Positions 23,255 through 36,164 of a stretch of 64,000 nt of DNA are shown one piece after another. The number at the start of each line of letters is the position of its first letter. Position 1 is the stretch's first letter. The position numbers were made by a program, and so were the translations under genes. Where the stretch lies: the NCBI RefSeq assembly GCF_003286085.1, contig NW_020825324.1, forward strand, positions 2,046,001-2,110,000, written 5' to 3'. Origin of the DNA: Drosophila persimilis. Its lineage: Eukaryota > Arthropoda > Insecta > Diptera > Drosophilidae. The notes beneath the pieces are model-generated. The model had not been told where the DNA came from and ran no database searches. It worked only from the letters and a program-made list of their open reading frames with translations.

Positions 23255-24200
23255 TTTCTTGTTGTTTGCGGCATTCGTCTCAGGTATTTCATTTATTTCG
23301 CCTTCGTCAAACATACATACATACATACATACGTATACACACCTTACCATATCTCAATCTGTACTTGTGCTTTGCTTACCCTAGAAGAAGCTATTACGAA
23401 TGTGGGCAGATTTTGGAAATTTAGATATAGAAATATGATCAGCCGCAGCACACATTTATCATACTGTAGATACAGGTACTCCGGGGGTATCTGCCGCCTA
23501 CATATATCGGAAAACTCTTGAACTAAGCCTGCTAAAAATCGGATAACTAATGTATATGCAATTCGAATTTCGAAAGAGTATCAAAAGCTTCGGTCTCCAA
23601 AGGCAGGCTTTGTGCTTTCTTCTGATTTGTTTGTTTGCTTTTGAATGCTGTCCCATGTTGCAGCCGCTGTCCGCTGTCCGCAATCTGATGTCCGCTGTCC
23701 GCCTAAGGTTGCCTATGTAGTTGTCGACGGGGCTGCATTTAGCATGTTTGTCATGGCTCCACTTCTTGCTGCGTCTCGCTTCCTCTGCCTCTCACTTGGG
23801 GCAGCGGAAAAAACTATGCCAAAGATTTTCGTCGAACTGGTGTCGCCACCCAATAAGCCAGATATGTATAGTATGTACACACATACATATGTATGTATGT
23901 ATGTATAGTATGTATGTATGTACGAAGCTGAAATTTCCGCTTATCCAAAACACAAGCCAAAGAAGAAAAAAAAACTTTCCTTAATGCGGCTTCGCTCAAT
24001 GAGCAATTGTTGATGGATTTCTGGTTTTAATTATACCTATGTACATATGTTTATGCAAAAGTCGAAAAAATGAAAGGAAGCCAAGCTTTTGATGCCCTTC
24101 CTTTACTGTAAATTACTGGAAAATAAGAACAATAAGACCAGTCTTTGTGCTAACAATTCTAGGGGAGATGTGCAAGCCGATTTGTACTTTTCAAAATTCT
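22126..24200. other. intergenic, simple-sequence rich, no gene seen
   Basis: It contains a GGCGTC-type hexamer run at 22460-22495, CTG-rich sequence at 22515-22555, (CTG)n at 23223-23250, (CATA)n at 23311-23332 and (GTAT)n at 23885-23920. Open frames through these are driven by the repeats. Confidence 0.45.
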
Positions 24201-24229
24201 TTTGAATTCTGCCTCCGGCTCTCTACCAT

Positions 24230-24790
24230 AAAATCAAATGGAGAGTGAGGGAGAAAAAAAACCGAAATTTTAGGATCTGATGGATTAAAGGTGACGATTC
24301 CAACGGACCGAACGAAGCGGATACCGAATCCCACCGAATCCATTTGGTTGCCTCTTTATGCAGGGCTCTCGTACGAGTATGTACATCCATCAGCCTTGGA
24401 TCAGGAAGTACGAAACGCCCCCTCATACTCCAAATACTCGCATGTGGTCGAACGTCCTTGTCACAGTGGCCAGAACGACAAGTACACCAGACATCTATTT
24501 GTCGTACCTTTGAGACATCATCGATGCGGATTTGAATTCGGGCTTGCGGCCAGGGCGTAAACCACCTCTCTTTGACAAGAAGACAACAGATGACACATAG
24601 GTGCGACCCTGGGAAAAGATCCATATCGATGCCGCCAAAAATGGTACAGCCGAGGAAGAGCTGCAGGTAGGCCACGCAAAATAATCAAGTCCAGCAAGAC
24701 ATCAGAGGCTCGAAAATAATTTGAAAGCCCATAAAGAAGCCGTAGAAAAACGTGTACCCAAAAACTGGACTCTGGCGTTTCCATCGAGTG
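24230..24790 (-). pseudogene. weak relic of a membrane-protein gene
   Basis: On the minus strand, hydrophobic protein-like pieces appear in changing frames: FGYTFFYGFFMGFQIIFEPL near 24770-24700, then LQLFLGCTIFGGIDMDLFPG near 24665-24605, and then IQIRIDDVSKVRQIDVW. The pieces alternate between frames. I cannot name the family. It could be a decayed paralogue of a multi-pass protein, or chance. Confidence 0.25.
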
Positions 24791-26185
24791 CTACAAAGAT
24801 CTGGCCAAGATCTTAATACCCTTCCTATGCCAGAGTGTTAAAACGAAAAACAAAGAAAAACCTCTTCAGATTTGTGTGTGCAATCAACGGAATGTAAAGC
24901 TGGGAGTATGCAGAGAGTAATAGCAACATCATGCTACAGGCTACAGGCTACAGGTATTGCAGCTTGTAATTTACCGCTAATTTTATGCAGCGAGACGACC
25001 AACGATGACGACGGCTAGGCTTTATCACTGCCGCCTGCTGCTGCTGCTGCTGCTGCTGCACTTCGATTCAGACACCACTCTCGGGCCACTTGACCAATGG
25101 TCGGCACTTGGCCGGTTTGTTTCCGACGGTTGCGCTCTGCTGCGGCCGCAAGGGCTGTGGAGAGGTCTGGCGGAGGCTTGCACAAATGCAGATTACTGTT
25201 AGACATGCCCATGCATGCACTCACACTCACAACAAAAATTAGTTGGAAAAAAGATGGTCAAGCCTCACTGAGCCTTCAGGAAGTACTCAAACGTTCTCAA
25301 GAAACAGATTGAAGCAATTAAAACCTTATAACACAAAACAATTACCAATAAATTTTAATTTAACGACAACGAAACGACAAGACTAAAAATGTTATTTTTC
25401 TTAGCTAATGAACTAACACATTTATATTATATAGTATAAAGAAGAACCCTACTCATTTGCCTAGAGTTTTCGAGCACTGGTAAGATATCATACGTATTGC
25501 TTATATAGCTGAGATCTTCAAAGTATCATTACAATTCTTCAAATAAGTGATTTCCACGATTTCAAGAAATCGTATTTAAATGAGCCCAAAGTTATTTGAT
25601 TCATTTCATTGGAGTTTGGAAATTTGGAGGAACCAGACGCAAACAGTGCCTTGATAAGAGGCGATGAAGTCTGGTAACGATTTGCTGAATTAACATAATT
25701 CATTTAAAAAACGTTTTCATTGGGTAGATGCTGATTTTTCCGCATCCTCCAACTAGGTGTCCCCTTAACGAATGCGACAGTGGCCCGGAATGATTTGCAC
25801 TGCACTCTAGTGAAGACTCCTCTCTTTAGTCCAAGGGCTCATAGGTCAGTCGGAATGGACAAAGTCTCTCAGCTGTATAGCATGGGTCGGACTGTTCCCC
25901 AGCGCAGATATTTACAAAGATCGTCTCTTTACAATGAAAATTTACACGTATTCATACGTAAAATGTGGGAACAGTTTCACAGAACGGATAATTTTTAATT
26001 AAACGCTTGAACTGGTTACTTTAAACATGGTTTGCCAAATCACTCAATAGTTTTCCGGCAAAGTAGACAGCTTTGAAAAACTCGTAGCTCGTAGGTTGTC
26101 GACTCATTCTACCCCACAATCGTACACACGAACAAATTAGACTCAATAAAATTTGCGCTTGTTCAAATCTCGGAGTACACCAAAA
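24791..26185. other. intergenic upstream of the EF-hand gene
   Basis: It is mostly AT-rich. (CTG)n lies at 25035-25062. No coding frame with support is visible; the last few hundred bases should contain the promoter of the EF-hand gene. Confidence 0.45.
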
Positions 26186-27212
26186 ATGTGGACCTCGCTA
26201 AGGACGTTGCTGCTGCTGATAATTGCTGCAAAAATCACGGTATGTGTATCCAATATACCTATTGTTACCACAGTACCCCACAGTTCCCGGGACCACAACT
26301 CATCTAATGCCGAGAATTTTTAGATCGGCGAGCACAATTCACAGTACGGCCTCGACGCTCTTCTGGGCCCAGAGGAGGCCAGGAAGTTTGATAATTACTC
26401 GCCGGAGGAGAGCAAGAAGCGCTTGGGTCGGATTGTCGATCGCATTGACGAGGACAATAATGGATATTTGACGCTGGTAGAGCTGAAGAACTGGATCACT
26501 TACACATCGAGACAGTACATAGAGAACGAAGTGGATCGTCTCTGGAGACGGCTGAATCCCAATAACCATACAGGCATCACCTGGAAGCGGTACGAAGATA
26601 CCATTTACCGATATGCGACGGATTTCGGTAGCAATGGTAAGTGGGGGGGTGTCGCTCAGTTTAGTCATAATTTAAGGGTTGGATCCACTCCTGCCAGTCA
26701 TCAGCTACAAGAGCTTGATAAACCGTGATCGCCGCCGCTGGGCAGTGGCCGATAATGATCTGGACGATAGCCTAACTCTTGAGGAGTTCTCTGCCTTCCT
26801 CCACTCCGAGGACCATCCCAGAATGCGTGATGTTGTCCTGAAAGAGATGTACGATGACTTGGACCTAGACAATAATGGCAAGATCTCTTTGGACGAGTAC
26901 ATCGTCGACCTCTACCAGCCCTCAGAACCAGATGAAAAGGAGCCCGACTGGGTATCCCGTGAGCGCAAGGTCTTCGCCAAGTTTCTCGATCATAACGGAG
27001 ATGGTTATCTTAGTGAGGCGGAGGTGCGTCATTGGATCGCCCCAGAAGGCTTCGACAGTACCGAGAAAGAGGCCAAGCACCTGTTCTTCGAGGCTGATGT
27101 GAATCAGGATGAACAGCTGACCAAGACCGAAATTCTGGACAAATACGATATCTTTGCAGGCTCCCAGGTCACCGGGTACGGCGAGGCCTTGACCAGGCGT
27201 GACGAGCTCTAG
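26186..27212 (+). CDS. CREC-family (reticulocalbin/calumenin) ER-lumen calcium-binding protein, three exons
   Basis: Exons are 26186-26239, 26324-26636 and 26698-27212, with GT-AG sites throughout, giving 293 residues. The start MWTSLRTLLLLIIAAKIT is a signal peptide and the last residues RRDEL are an ER-retrieval signal. Six EF-hand-like loops follow one another: DEDNNGYLTLVE, NPNNHTGITWKRYE (poor ligands), DNDLDDSLTLEEF, DLDNNGKISLDEY, DHNGDGYLSEAEV and DVNQDEQLTKTEI. This is the CREC layout, whose members bind calcium with low affinity in the secretory pathway and assist folding. Several fly paralogues exist (scf, CG31650, CG31475) and I cannot decide which this is; it is shorter than I remember scf being. 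Confidence 0.88.
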
Positions 27213-28159
27213 ACCTGAAAAGAAATTCTACAAATTAAAAACTAATATTCGTGTACTAAATCATCCTTTAGTATGATAGGGATGGGTCTTTCTATGCCTA
27301 TGCATTGCGCATCTGATCCAGAGCTCTGGTCATATATTACAGATTGAGAAGCTGTGGATTTTCTTTACAGCAACGAGTAGTTACTCGTTAGGTTAGCCAC
27401 AGATTACGAGACTTGCGGTGTTTTTTTAACCATCTTAAAAGCATTCCGATACATTCCGATTCAACAAATTAATATATGTGAATCAGTCAAATATTAAAGC
27501 AATATGTATACTCGTAGTATATACAAATTTTTAGTTTTGTCTGAATTGAAATATAATTGTACCTTTATTAGACCTTTTTTTGTTGGTTTCGCTTTTATAA
27601 TATTTATTGTCATTTATGTGATATTTATGTTTTTAATAATTAGTTGATAAATAAATAAACATAAATAAACATGTTTAAGTACCAGTATTTTATGCGATCA
27701 GTACAAATGAATAATTAAATATCAGACACACAAGACATTGCGGTGAGATCATATGAGATATAAACTTTATATTTTAGACGAGTAAAATAATAAACGAATC
27801 GAAAGATCATCGAGCTCCACACACAATCAGATTTTTATATTGCTTCACAATAATTACTATACATATGTATGTTTATGAATTTTTGTTTGGTATTAGTACA
27901 TATTCATTGTATATTTTAACATTATCGCGAGCTGTGGGTTGGATTTTTCTGTACTCGTGTTTCTTCGGGTTGCTGTGTTCTTTCGGAGAAGTAGAACGTT
28001 GTATATACTCGTACATATGTCTGTATCTAATTTGTTTCGATTTAGTTGTATATTGTTTGTGTTTAAAACTCGTTTCGTATCGTTTCGTATTGGTTTCATT
28101 ATTGTCAACATCAATAACACTTAGTAGATGTACAAACGTACGTACATATATGCATATAT

Positions 28160-28211
<52 letters not shown>

Positions 28212-29779
28212 CGTATATATATTTCTTTGATATATATGTATACATATCGATGTATATTTAGTGTATAATTTATAATACAGTGAAATCAATAGCCAACTGC
28301 ATTTTAACTCACATTAATTAATATCTATAGATGTATGTATATTCGGTGTAGGTATATGAATAATTCCAATGCTTCCAATGATATAGACTTCCTTCTCGAG
28401 TTATGTGTATATATAAAGTTTCCTTTCCACCTACGTTACTCGGCTAGTTGAACGGTTGCGATTGCGATTTGTTATATGCGTATATGGTATAAATATACAT
28501 ATTTCCATATGTCTGTTTAGATGTACATATTGGTAGATAGTAGTTCTTCTAGCTCCTCTCCTCTCCCCTGTTGGCTTCGCCTATGTACATACTATATGTA
28601 ATTCGCGGGTGTAGATCAATGAGGCGGAGTGACATGATTCCGATGATCGGTTATCAACAAGTAATTATTTTGGTATATCATTCGATTTTTGTTAGCAAAA
28701 CAGAACAAATAGGTACGTACATACATATATCCAATATCCATCTTTCTTCTTCTTCTTTTTTATAACATTGAGACTTTAAAGTGTAGTTTAATCATAGCTT
28801 TGGATCTGATATGAAATTGTCTTATAACATTAACATTAATAACAACAAACACAGAAAGCAGAGCCGATCACAACAGAGAATGAACTGTGGTAGGTAGGTA
28901 TATACGAGTATAGTGTGTATTTAGTGTTTGTATACATATATATATCTCTTATAGGTGGTGCTCTATGCTCGCATGATATGGTTAACTCATAGTCTGTCTG
29001 GCTTAGCATTAATCGAGTCAAATCAAATATTTCCCGCACAAATAAACCTATTCTATAAACTATAGCCTGCTATTTTCATAGTTATACGCATCGTATTGTC
29101 TTCAGTTATTTATGTATATATGTATCTGATATAGTCAGCAAGTTATTGTAGTACGGGTTGGATATCAGCAAACAATCAATTTCACTTTGCACACAGTTTC
29201 ATTTCTTTTCTTTTCTTTTCTTTCGTCGCAATCAAATATGGCATGTACCAAATCGGATATATGTATGTACACATATGTCCTATAAGGGTTGCCATACTCG
29301 TGCCTAGAAGCGGAATACATAAAAATATGCATACTCGTATAGTCTCTCGGCCCGTCTTATTCCAGATCGAGTAGAAACCAATCGAAAGAAAAGGAAAACG
29401 CAAATAATAATCATTTAATTATGATTTTTTGCCTTCTACACGTTTCCATGCTAATGAAGTTATGCGCAAATAAGTTATTTCTATAGATTTCCTTTTTGTT
29501 TTTTTTTTTTCACTGTTTCTACTTCAATGAAACCGCGCATCCGCGCCGCATTTTCACCGTCTTGCCACTGGTTGTTCCGAGTACATGTTTATAAATACAC
29601 ATTTTGTATTGGGCTTCTGTGGTTTTTTTGAACGGTTGAACAGTCTTTGGGACCATATAGGAGTGTAGATATCGTCGCATTTGAGCATCGGTGTGTCGGC
29701 TTAGTTATTGTCCATATTTACATTACATTTCATGGTTAATTGTCGAATTGTTCCTCATTTTCTTTTTTTTGCTTCTTGC
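27213..29779. other. AT-rich 2.5-kb region between two converging genes
   Basis: It holds the short 3' flank of the EF-hand gene and, probably, a long 3' UTR of the minus-strand SLC6 gene. (TA)n lies at about 28163-28206 and (TTCTT)n near 29205-29223. Many TATGTA/TACATA words occur. I see no coding sequence. Confidence 0.5.
28163..28206. repeat. (TA)n microsatellite
   Basis: An uninterrupted TA run of about 20 units. Confidence 0.95.
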
Positions 29780-32700
29780 TTACTCCTCCTCCTCGAGGGA
29801 CTTCTCGGGCAGTCCGTACTTGGGGCAGCACATGCCCTCCGTGCCGTCCATGTTGAAGCAGAATATGCTGCGCTCCAGCTCTGTCGGTTCGTGGGGTACG
29901 ATGCCATGGACTTCCCTGAGCTCGGCTTCGGGGAACCATGCGGGATCGGAGTCCTCCACTACCTTAATGCCACAGAGTCTGTTGCACAGTATCGTAAAGG
30001 TGTAAGGGCGGTAATACAAACTTATGATTAGTTAACCAAACTCCTATGAAAGACAAACACTCACCGCAGCACCGCCACAATGGGTATCCATAAGATCGAC
30101 GAGAGTATGAGGAAAAATGCTACAACTATGCACCAATGCGGCCACTCCATGGAATCCGTGGAGCCTTTGGCCGCAATCCAGGCCGGGTAGCTGCTGCCCT
30201 CGGTAAGGAGCTGATAGAAAGAGGCCAGCAAAATAGTGACCATGGCGCAGGGTGACAAATACTTCCAGCAGAACATCCAATAGAAGCTCGGCCTCGAACC
30301 GGTCATCATCTCGATGTCATCCGAAAAGCGGCGCACTCCATAGATATAGCTGATCGACAGGCACTCGAATAGGGCGATGACCAGCAGAGGGAAATTGCCG
30401 GCGAAGCTGTCCATCAGCTGGAATATGTAACTGCCAGCTCCGTTGGCAAAGCACATAGAGATCAGACAGCAAGTGAAGCACAGACCCTGATAGAAAAGAC
30501 CGGATGAGTACATATCACAAAGGTGTAGGCACAGGCATTTCCTTCTGCGAAGAAGAGTACTTACACCCACGATGTACTCCTTGGGTAGGTTGGGAAAGAG
30601 CTTCATGTCTACCAGCGAGGTGACTACACCCTCGAGCGTACCAAACTGCGAGTCGATGCCCAGCGTGAAGAGCATCAGGAAGAAGAGCACGGCCCAGAGC
30701 TGTGCGCCTGGAAACTGATTGATCGCCTCCGTGAATATAATGAAAGCCAGACCAGTGCCAGAGGCACTCTGCAAAGAAAAAAACAAAACAAATTAAAATG
30801 AGGAAATGAAATGGTTGGTGGCATCGACTCACATTAGCCAACTCTCGCTGCAGATCGCAAACTGGCAGATTCTGGGTACGATTCAGGGCCATCAGGCCGT
30901 TCCTCTCCTCCGTACAGCGGTCGAAGGTGGCCGTGGCCTTGAAGCCAATCACCGAAAAGACGACCACGCCAGCGAACATCGAGGTGCCGCAGTTTGTGAG
31001 CGAGACGAGTAGCGCATCCCGATAGCAGTTGTTGTTGGCCGGATTGTATGAACTGAAGGCAATGAGGCCGCCGAATGCCAGTCCCAGGGAGAAGAAGATC
31101 TGGGTGCCGGCCTCCAGCCAGACGACGGGATCGAGCAGCGTCTCCCAGCGCGGCGTAAACAGGTGAGCCACCCCATCCGAGGCGCCTTTGAGTGTTATTC
31201 CGCGAAAGAAGAAGATGATGAGCACCACGTAGGGAAAGATGGCTGTCATGTAGACGATCTTGCCGGAGGAGGTGATCCCTTGCACCATGCAGATGTAAAC
31301 CAGGAACCATGACACCATCAGCGCAATCGCCATGTGGTAATTGAAGTTCTCCGGCATGTCCACGCTCTCCGAGCACTGCAACGTGGTGCGATACCAGTAG
31401 AACTGCGTAGGCGAGGAGGCCACGCACTCCGGCTCATGGTCGTACGTGTAGTTCGCATACAGTCTGGTTGGGCAGTCGGCCCACGGAAGTGGCGACTCAA
31501 AGCTATGCAGCAGATAGATCAGGCACCAGGCAATTATCGTGTTGTAGTACAGGGCCACTATGTAGCTGACCACCGCCGAGGAGATACCGATTCCGCCCAG
31601 GTATGGCGAAACCTGGCTCCAAACGCCGATCGCCCCCTTTCGCAGCCGCTGTCCTATGGCCAGCTCCAGGTAGAAGATCGGTATTCCCTGGATGCACAAC
31701 ATGATGAAGTAGGGCACCAAGAAGGCTCCGCCTCCGTTCTTCTGCGCCAGGTACGGGAAGCGCCACACGTTTCCGAGACCCACCGCATATCTGTTCAGGA
31801 AGAAAGCGATGCCACGTCGACAATTAATATGTTATGAATCGTTTGAGTATTGGTATCATCTTGGTCGTGGGGATATACATAAATCGTGTCACATCAGAAC
31901 TTATTCTCTTAACTATCCAATTGTACCTATCTTTAAGTGTAGACTGTATTAAAGCTAAGTCCGTAGGGCGAAGATAATTGCACTGAATAAAAACAAGAAA
32001 CCACTTGTTAACTGACTTTTGATTAAACTATCTTTAGAACCAAAGAAGAGGGGGTTTACTCTCTTCATCGTTGCTCGAATTAGGGAAAATCAGAACATTA
32101 TTTCGTTGGCAAAAAAATTCCGAATGCTTAAAAAAAAAACGGTGTGCCAAATGCTAAATGAATTTGGGACAAAAGAACAAAAAGATCTTATCAACGAGAC
32201 TCGAGTCGAGCAGCGATCAGTCTGGGTCACGCACACTGCATGTATTTTGTTTTTGCATTCTCGGGCATTATATTTTTCACATTCGCTTGTACGTCTGCCT
32301 GGCGACGGTTGCCGAAAAATAACTGTCGGAGCAATGGGAGTGCCCACGTCTGAATAGATCATTTAGTACGAGTATTTTACATAACTTTGAATATTTTATG
32401 TACTCGTAGAATATGTACAAACAACGGGCAAAACGAACAACAAATGCATTTACATGAATTTAATATATGTAAACCTGTACTTGATGGGTATCGGTTATAA
32501 ATATCACCTTTTCTATCAATTCTGTGCCTTCTAATAATATGCTAAATGTATTACTAACGATTTAACACAACAAATTTAGCAAACTCTATATCTGTCAGGT
32601 AAACACGGTTTCAACGAGTAGTTGTTTACTCACCCGATGGTGGCCAGCAGGAACATGATTTTGCTGTCCCAACTCTCGCGCTCTTCGCCCTCCTTCTCGC

Positions 32701-33106
32701 CCTCAACAATGTCCTGCTGCTGCTCCAAAGCGCTGGCCACCAGCTCGGCCTTGGCCTTGCTGGTGCTGGCCTCCGAGCCGAACGTCGGCTCCTGCTCCAG
32801 CTCCGAGGACTCGTCGAAGGCGTCCGACATGAAGCCCTGGTTGGTGGCCCCATACATGGGCTGGTGGTGGTGCAGCGATGTGTGGTGGTGGTGGCCGACG
32901 CCATGCTCCTTGGACACCAGACGGCCACGCAGCTCCTAAATGGTTACGAATGGAAGAAGATGGCGGTATTAATGTCGGATGTAGGTGCCAAAATAACAAA
33001 CGTCAGTGTCACTTGCCCGCAACTCTAGCTGATCGATGCTCTTCTGGCTTTTTAGCACAATGTCCCTGGAGCTCTGACGGCGCAATAACTGGGCTGTGTT
33101 GGCCAT
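29780..33106 (-). CDS. CG10804: SLC6-family sodium-coupled neurotransmitter/amino-acid transporter, six exons
   Basis: Exons are 33106-33017, 32935-32634, 31790-30833, 30768-30565, 30486-30065 and 30020-29780; the phases agree and the product is 738 residues. It starts MANTAQLLRRQSSRDIVLKS; a His-rich, acidic cytosolic N-terminus is followed by the SLC6 core. TM1 has YAVGLGNVWRFPYL, which lines the sodium and substrate site, and GQRLRKGAIGVW follows TM2. A large extracellular loop holds cysteines and N-glycosylation sites, and SLGLAFGGLIAFSSYN lies near TM6. The closest group is the SLC6A15/17-like amino-acid carriers of neurons. Intron 1 uses a GC donor (GCGG|GCAAGT). The 78-bp intron 30564-30487 is a multiple of three and free of stops. 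Confidence 0.93.
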
Positions 33107-34724
33107 GATTCGACCGGTGATTTTGAAACGGTTATTGCTGGTATATGTTTGTGTATATGTTTACTTTGTGTGTGCTGTGTGCGTGTGGGATGTGCTAGTG
33201 CGAGAGTGTGGTGTGGTGTGGGTGCTGCCTAAAAGTGCGCTGTCCCTTTTAATTTGCTTCGTTCTGTGCTGATGCTGCTTCTAGCGCCCCCTGTGGACTG
33301 TTCACGTAACTAACGTAATCGTCATTCTCGTTGCATACTTTTAAGAACGGTTCATGCTTCCCCCCACACTGGTGGGATGTTGTTGCTGTGGTGGTGGTTA
33401 GCCAGTGCCTGTGCCTGTGTGTGTGTGTTCTTTTATTGTTAGTGCTTAAGTACGGGTGATAACGGTGCTTGAATAGGCGCCATCCTACTGCTTCCTATTC
33501 AATCAAAGTAAACAATTAGTTTTCTTGCAATCAATCAATGAAATCAAGCAAGCCAAGCCATGCAATGGAAATAAAAGGACATCCCCACACGCACTCACAC
33601 ACACGCGCACGTCATTACAGAGCGCTGACATCTATGTGCGCTGCGTGACTGGGCAACGTACAATAAATCAATCAACCGACCCCATCACCCACACAGCACT
33701 CCCCACACTCCGTAGCCAACAGACAACTAATGCACTTTAGTGGATTTTTGTAAAACAATTAGTTTAGTTAGACTTTTCTGGGCCGTGTGGGTTGTGTGGT
33801 GGAGATGGGTGGCGCTTGGTGCGTGGGAGTGCTGTCATGGAGATATCCTTGTGACTACTGGTAATGTGGCGGATAGGTAGATATCCTTTGGGTACACATA
33901 AATACACAGAGCTTCAAAGGATTTTTTGCTACTGACTTGACTGTTTCTGCTGCGCTGCAAGAAGTTTTTTATGGGGCTGCCACCGATTTCGCCTGGCTTA
34001 TATAACCAACACTGGTGCTCCAGACACCAAGCCAGGACTTGGCTCCGGAAATCGACGACGGACGCGACGGGAGAAGGACACACGGCACTCTGGGGCTATT
34101 GCCTTTTCGACAGGTGGCGGGAGCCAGCGGAAAACTTATTATTTAAGCGCCGTCCGTCGCTTGTATTTGTTCGCCAGACTCTCCAACGTAAGACCAGTGG
34201 CTCGCAACGTAACGCTGCTCGTGTCGTAACGTGATGTGCCGTTGGAAGGAAACTGTTGAGCAGCCAACGCGAGACAACAAGACATCCTCTCCCTCAAATG
34301 TAATCCTTCGCTGCAGCTGCAGCGCAGACGCAGCATCATTGGCATGGGTGCGAGGGAGATAGTCTTGCAGGGCCGCCGCATCAATTAGAGCGAGATGGCA
34401 GATAAACAGACCGAAAAACACCAGACGACAGCGGCGGGAACAGACGGTTGGTTTCTGGTATTTTTTGTATTTCGCGGTTAAAATCGCTTTTAAAACCGCG
34501 CCAGCACGTGAGGTCACAAGGTCAGCTACGTAGAGAGGAAGATCATTAAAAAAACAAGCCATTTAAAATGCTACAAAAAAACACGTAAAACGGAAAAATA
34601 AATCTCTGAGAGAAAACATCGATGAAATCGATGTTGCCATCGATAAATTCTCCAGCTCAAATCTATTGTGACGCACGAAATACATTTCAAATAAAAAGGG
34701 GAATTTCGTCAGACAAGTGACAAC
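33107..34724. promoter_or_regulatory. divergent region between SLC6 and the tRNA-editing gene
   Basis: No coding exon is supported in these 1.6 kb. It contains the 5' UTR and promoter of the SLC6 gene (GTGTG- and CACAC-rich near 33140-33240 and 33580-33610). Close to 34618-34645 there is a cluster of ATCGAT words (CATCGATGAAATCGATG, CATCGATAAA), likely DREF sites of the downstream housekeeping gene. Confidence 0.5.
34618..34645 (+). promoter_or_regulatory. DRE-like cluster (three ATCGAT words)
   Basis: Three ATCGAT cores occur within 28 bp, one as ATCGATAA, about 80-105 bp upstream of the start codon at 34725. This spacing is typical of DREF-driven fly housekeeping promoters. Confidence 0.55.
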
Positions 34725-36164
34725 ATGGTTTTCAAGTGCCAGGAGGACAGCTTTCTGAAGCAGGCAAGCCTGACCTTTGCCCGAAGCCGAAGACCAATTA
34801 TATAATTTGTAACCATATTTCAACAGTACACAACAAAAATTGTATCCTGCGAGTATGCCACCATAGAACGGACCGATGTGGACGTAGCAACCGGTGGTGA
34901 GGCCCGTCCAGTTCGTGGCTTCAATGTTGTGTGCGAGGACACAATACTCTTCCCCGAAGGCGGCGGCCAGCCCTGCGATTATGGCACCATTAATGGCCAA
35001 CCGGTGCGGAGAGTGCTGAGGAAGGGAAACATTGCCGTTCACTTCGTGGAGTCCAGCTCGAGCTTCGAGGAGGGAGCCGAGGTGCACCAGAGCCTCGACT
35101 GGGATCGCCGCCTCGACCACATGCAGCAACATTCCGGCCAACATCTGATCACGGCTCTGTTCGACCGGGAATTCAAGTACGACACTACATCGTGGTCGCT
35201 GGGCTCGAACGTCTCCCATATTCAGCTAAATACGCCGCACCTGATCAGCCGCGAGTCCCTGGACCTCATCGAGCGGCAGGCCAACGAGCTGATCCGCGAG
35301 GGACGGCCGGTCAGCGTGGTGCTTGTGGATCCAGAGGTAGATGAAGAGTTTAAAGATGCCCGCGCTCCTCGCGGCCTACCCAAGGACCATGAGGGCCTCG
35401 CAAGGGTGGTGCGCATCGAGGGCATTGAGAGCAACATGTGCTGCGGCACTCACGTCACCGATCTATCCCAGCTGCAGTGCATCAAACTGCTCTATGCGGA
35501 AAAGGTCAAGACCAATATCTTGGTCCACTTCGTGGTGGGCGAGCGAGTGCTGCGAAAGCTTGGCGAAGTCTTTCAGCGGGAGCAGCAGCTAACAACGGCC
35601 CTGAAGTGAGTGGCATTGCCGTACTTCTGATTTCTATCCTCCTTTGCATTGACTCCACCGCCATTCCACATTTGCAGGGGTGGCGCGCAGCAGCATTTGG
35701 AGCTCGTCCAGAAGCTGCAGCAGAATGTGAAGGGCACTCGGAAGTCGTTCTTGCAGCTGCTCAAGGACTTTGCCAGTGCCGAGGCGGAGCGACTGGAGGA
35801 TCTGAGTAAGGCCGAGCGTCCCAAGTACTTCTCCCTGCATCGTCGCGACGGCATTGAGGTTGACTTCATCCACACGTTCCTGCGCCATGCGCCCGAAGGG
35901 ATATTCTACTTCCTGACAGTGTCGGAGGGCGGTGCAGCCGGCAGCAGCGGCAAGGGTCACCTGGTCCTGCGCGGTGATCCCGCGGTGGTAGAGGAGATTG
36001 GCCCCAAATTTCTTGAGCTGCTCGAGGGCAAGGGCAACGGAAAGGCGGGCAGCTTCCAGGGCAAGATCAACAATCTGGCCAAACTGCCAGAATGCATCGA
36101 GCTGCTCGAGAGCCACTTCAAGCCAAAGAAATCGATAGAACCGAAGCCAGTCAGCGGCTCGTAA
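34725..36164 (+). CDS. CG10802: alanyl-tRNA editing protein (AlaX-L / AARSD1 type), three exons
   Basis: Exons are 34725-34763, 34827-35605 and 35678-36164, for 434 residues. It starts MVFKCQEDSFLKQYTTK, like human AARSD1. The zinc-binding deacylase motifs are present: H115-x3-H119 in HSGQHL and C218-x3-H222 in CCGTHV, together with the PEGGGQP loop near residues 56-62. The enzyme hydrolyses mischarged Ser-tRNA(Ala) in trans, guarding translation fidelity in the cytosol. Intron 1 has a GC donor (CAG|GCAAGC) and CAACAG acceptor, and no GT alternative within it keeps the conserved join Q13-Y14. It is divergent from the SLC6 gene and convergent with TIM29. Confidence 0.93.

Noticed and set aside
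27865-28289. Open frames of 121 and 138 codons around the (TA)n tract
   Set aside because: Tyr/Ile-rich products of a simple repeat.
34143-34562. 139-codon minus-strand open frame upstream of the SLC6 gene
   Set aside because: Low family resemblance, no splice structure, and it lies where the SLC6 5' UTR and promoter are expected.
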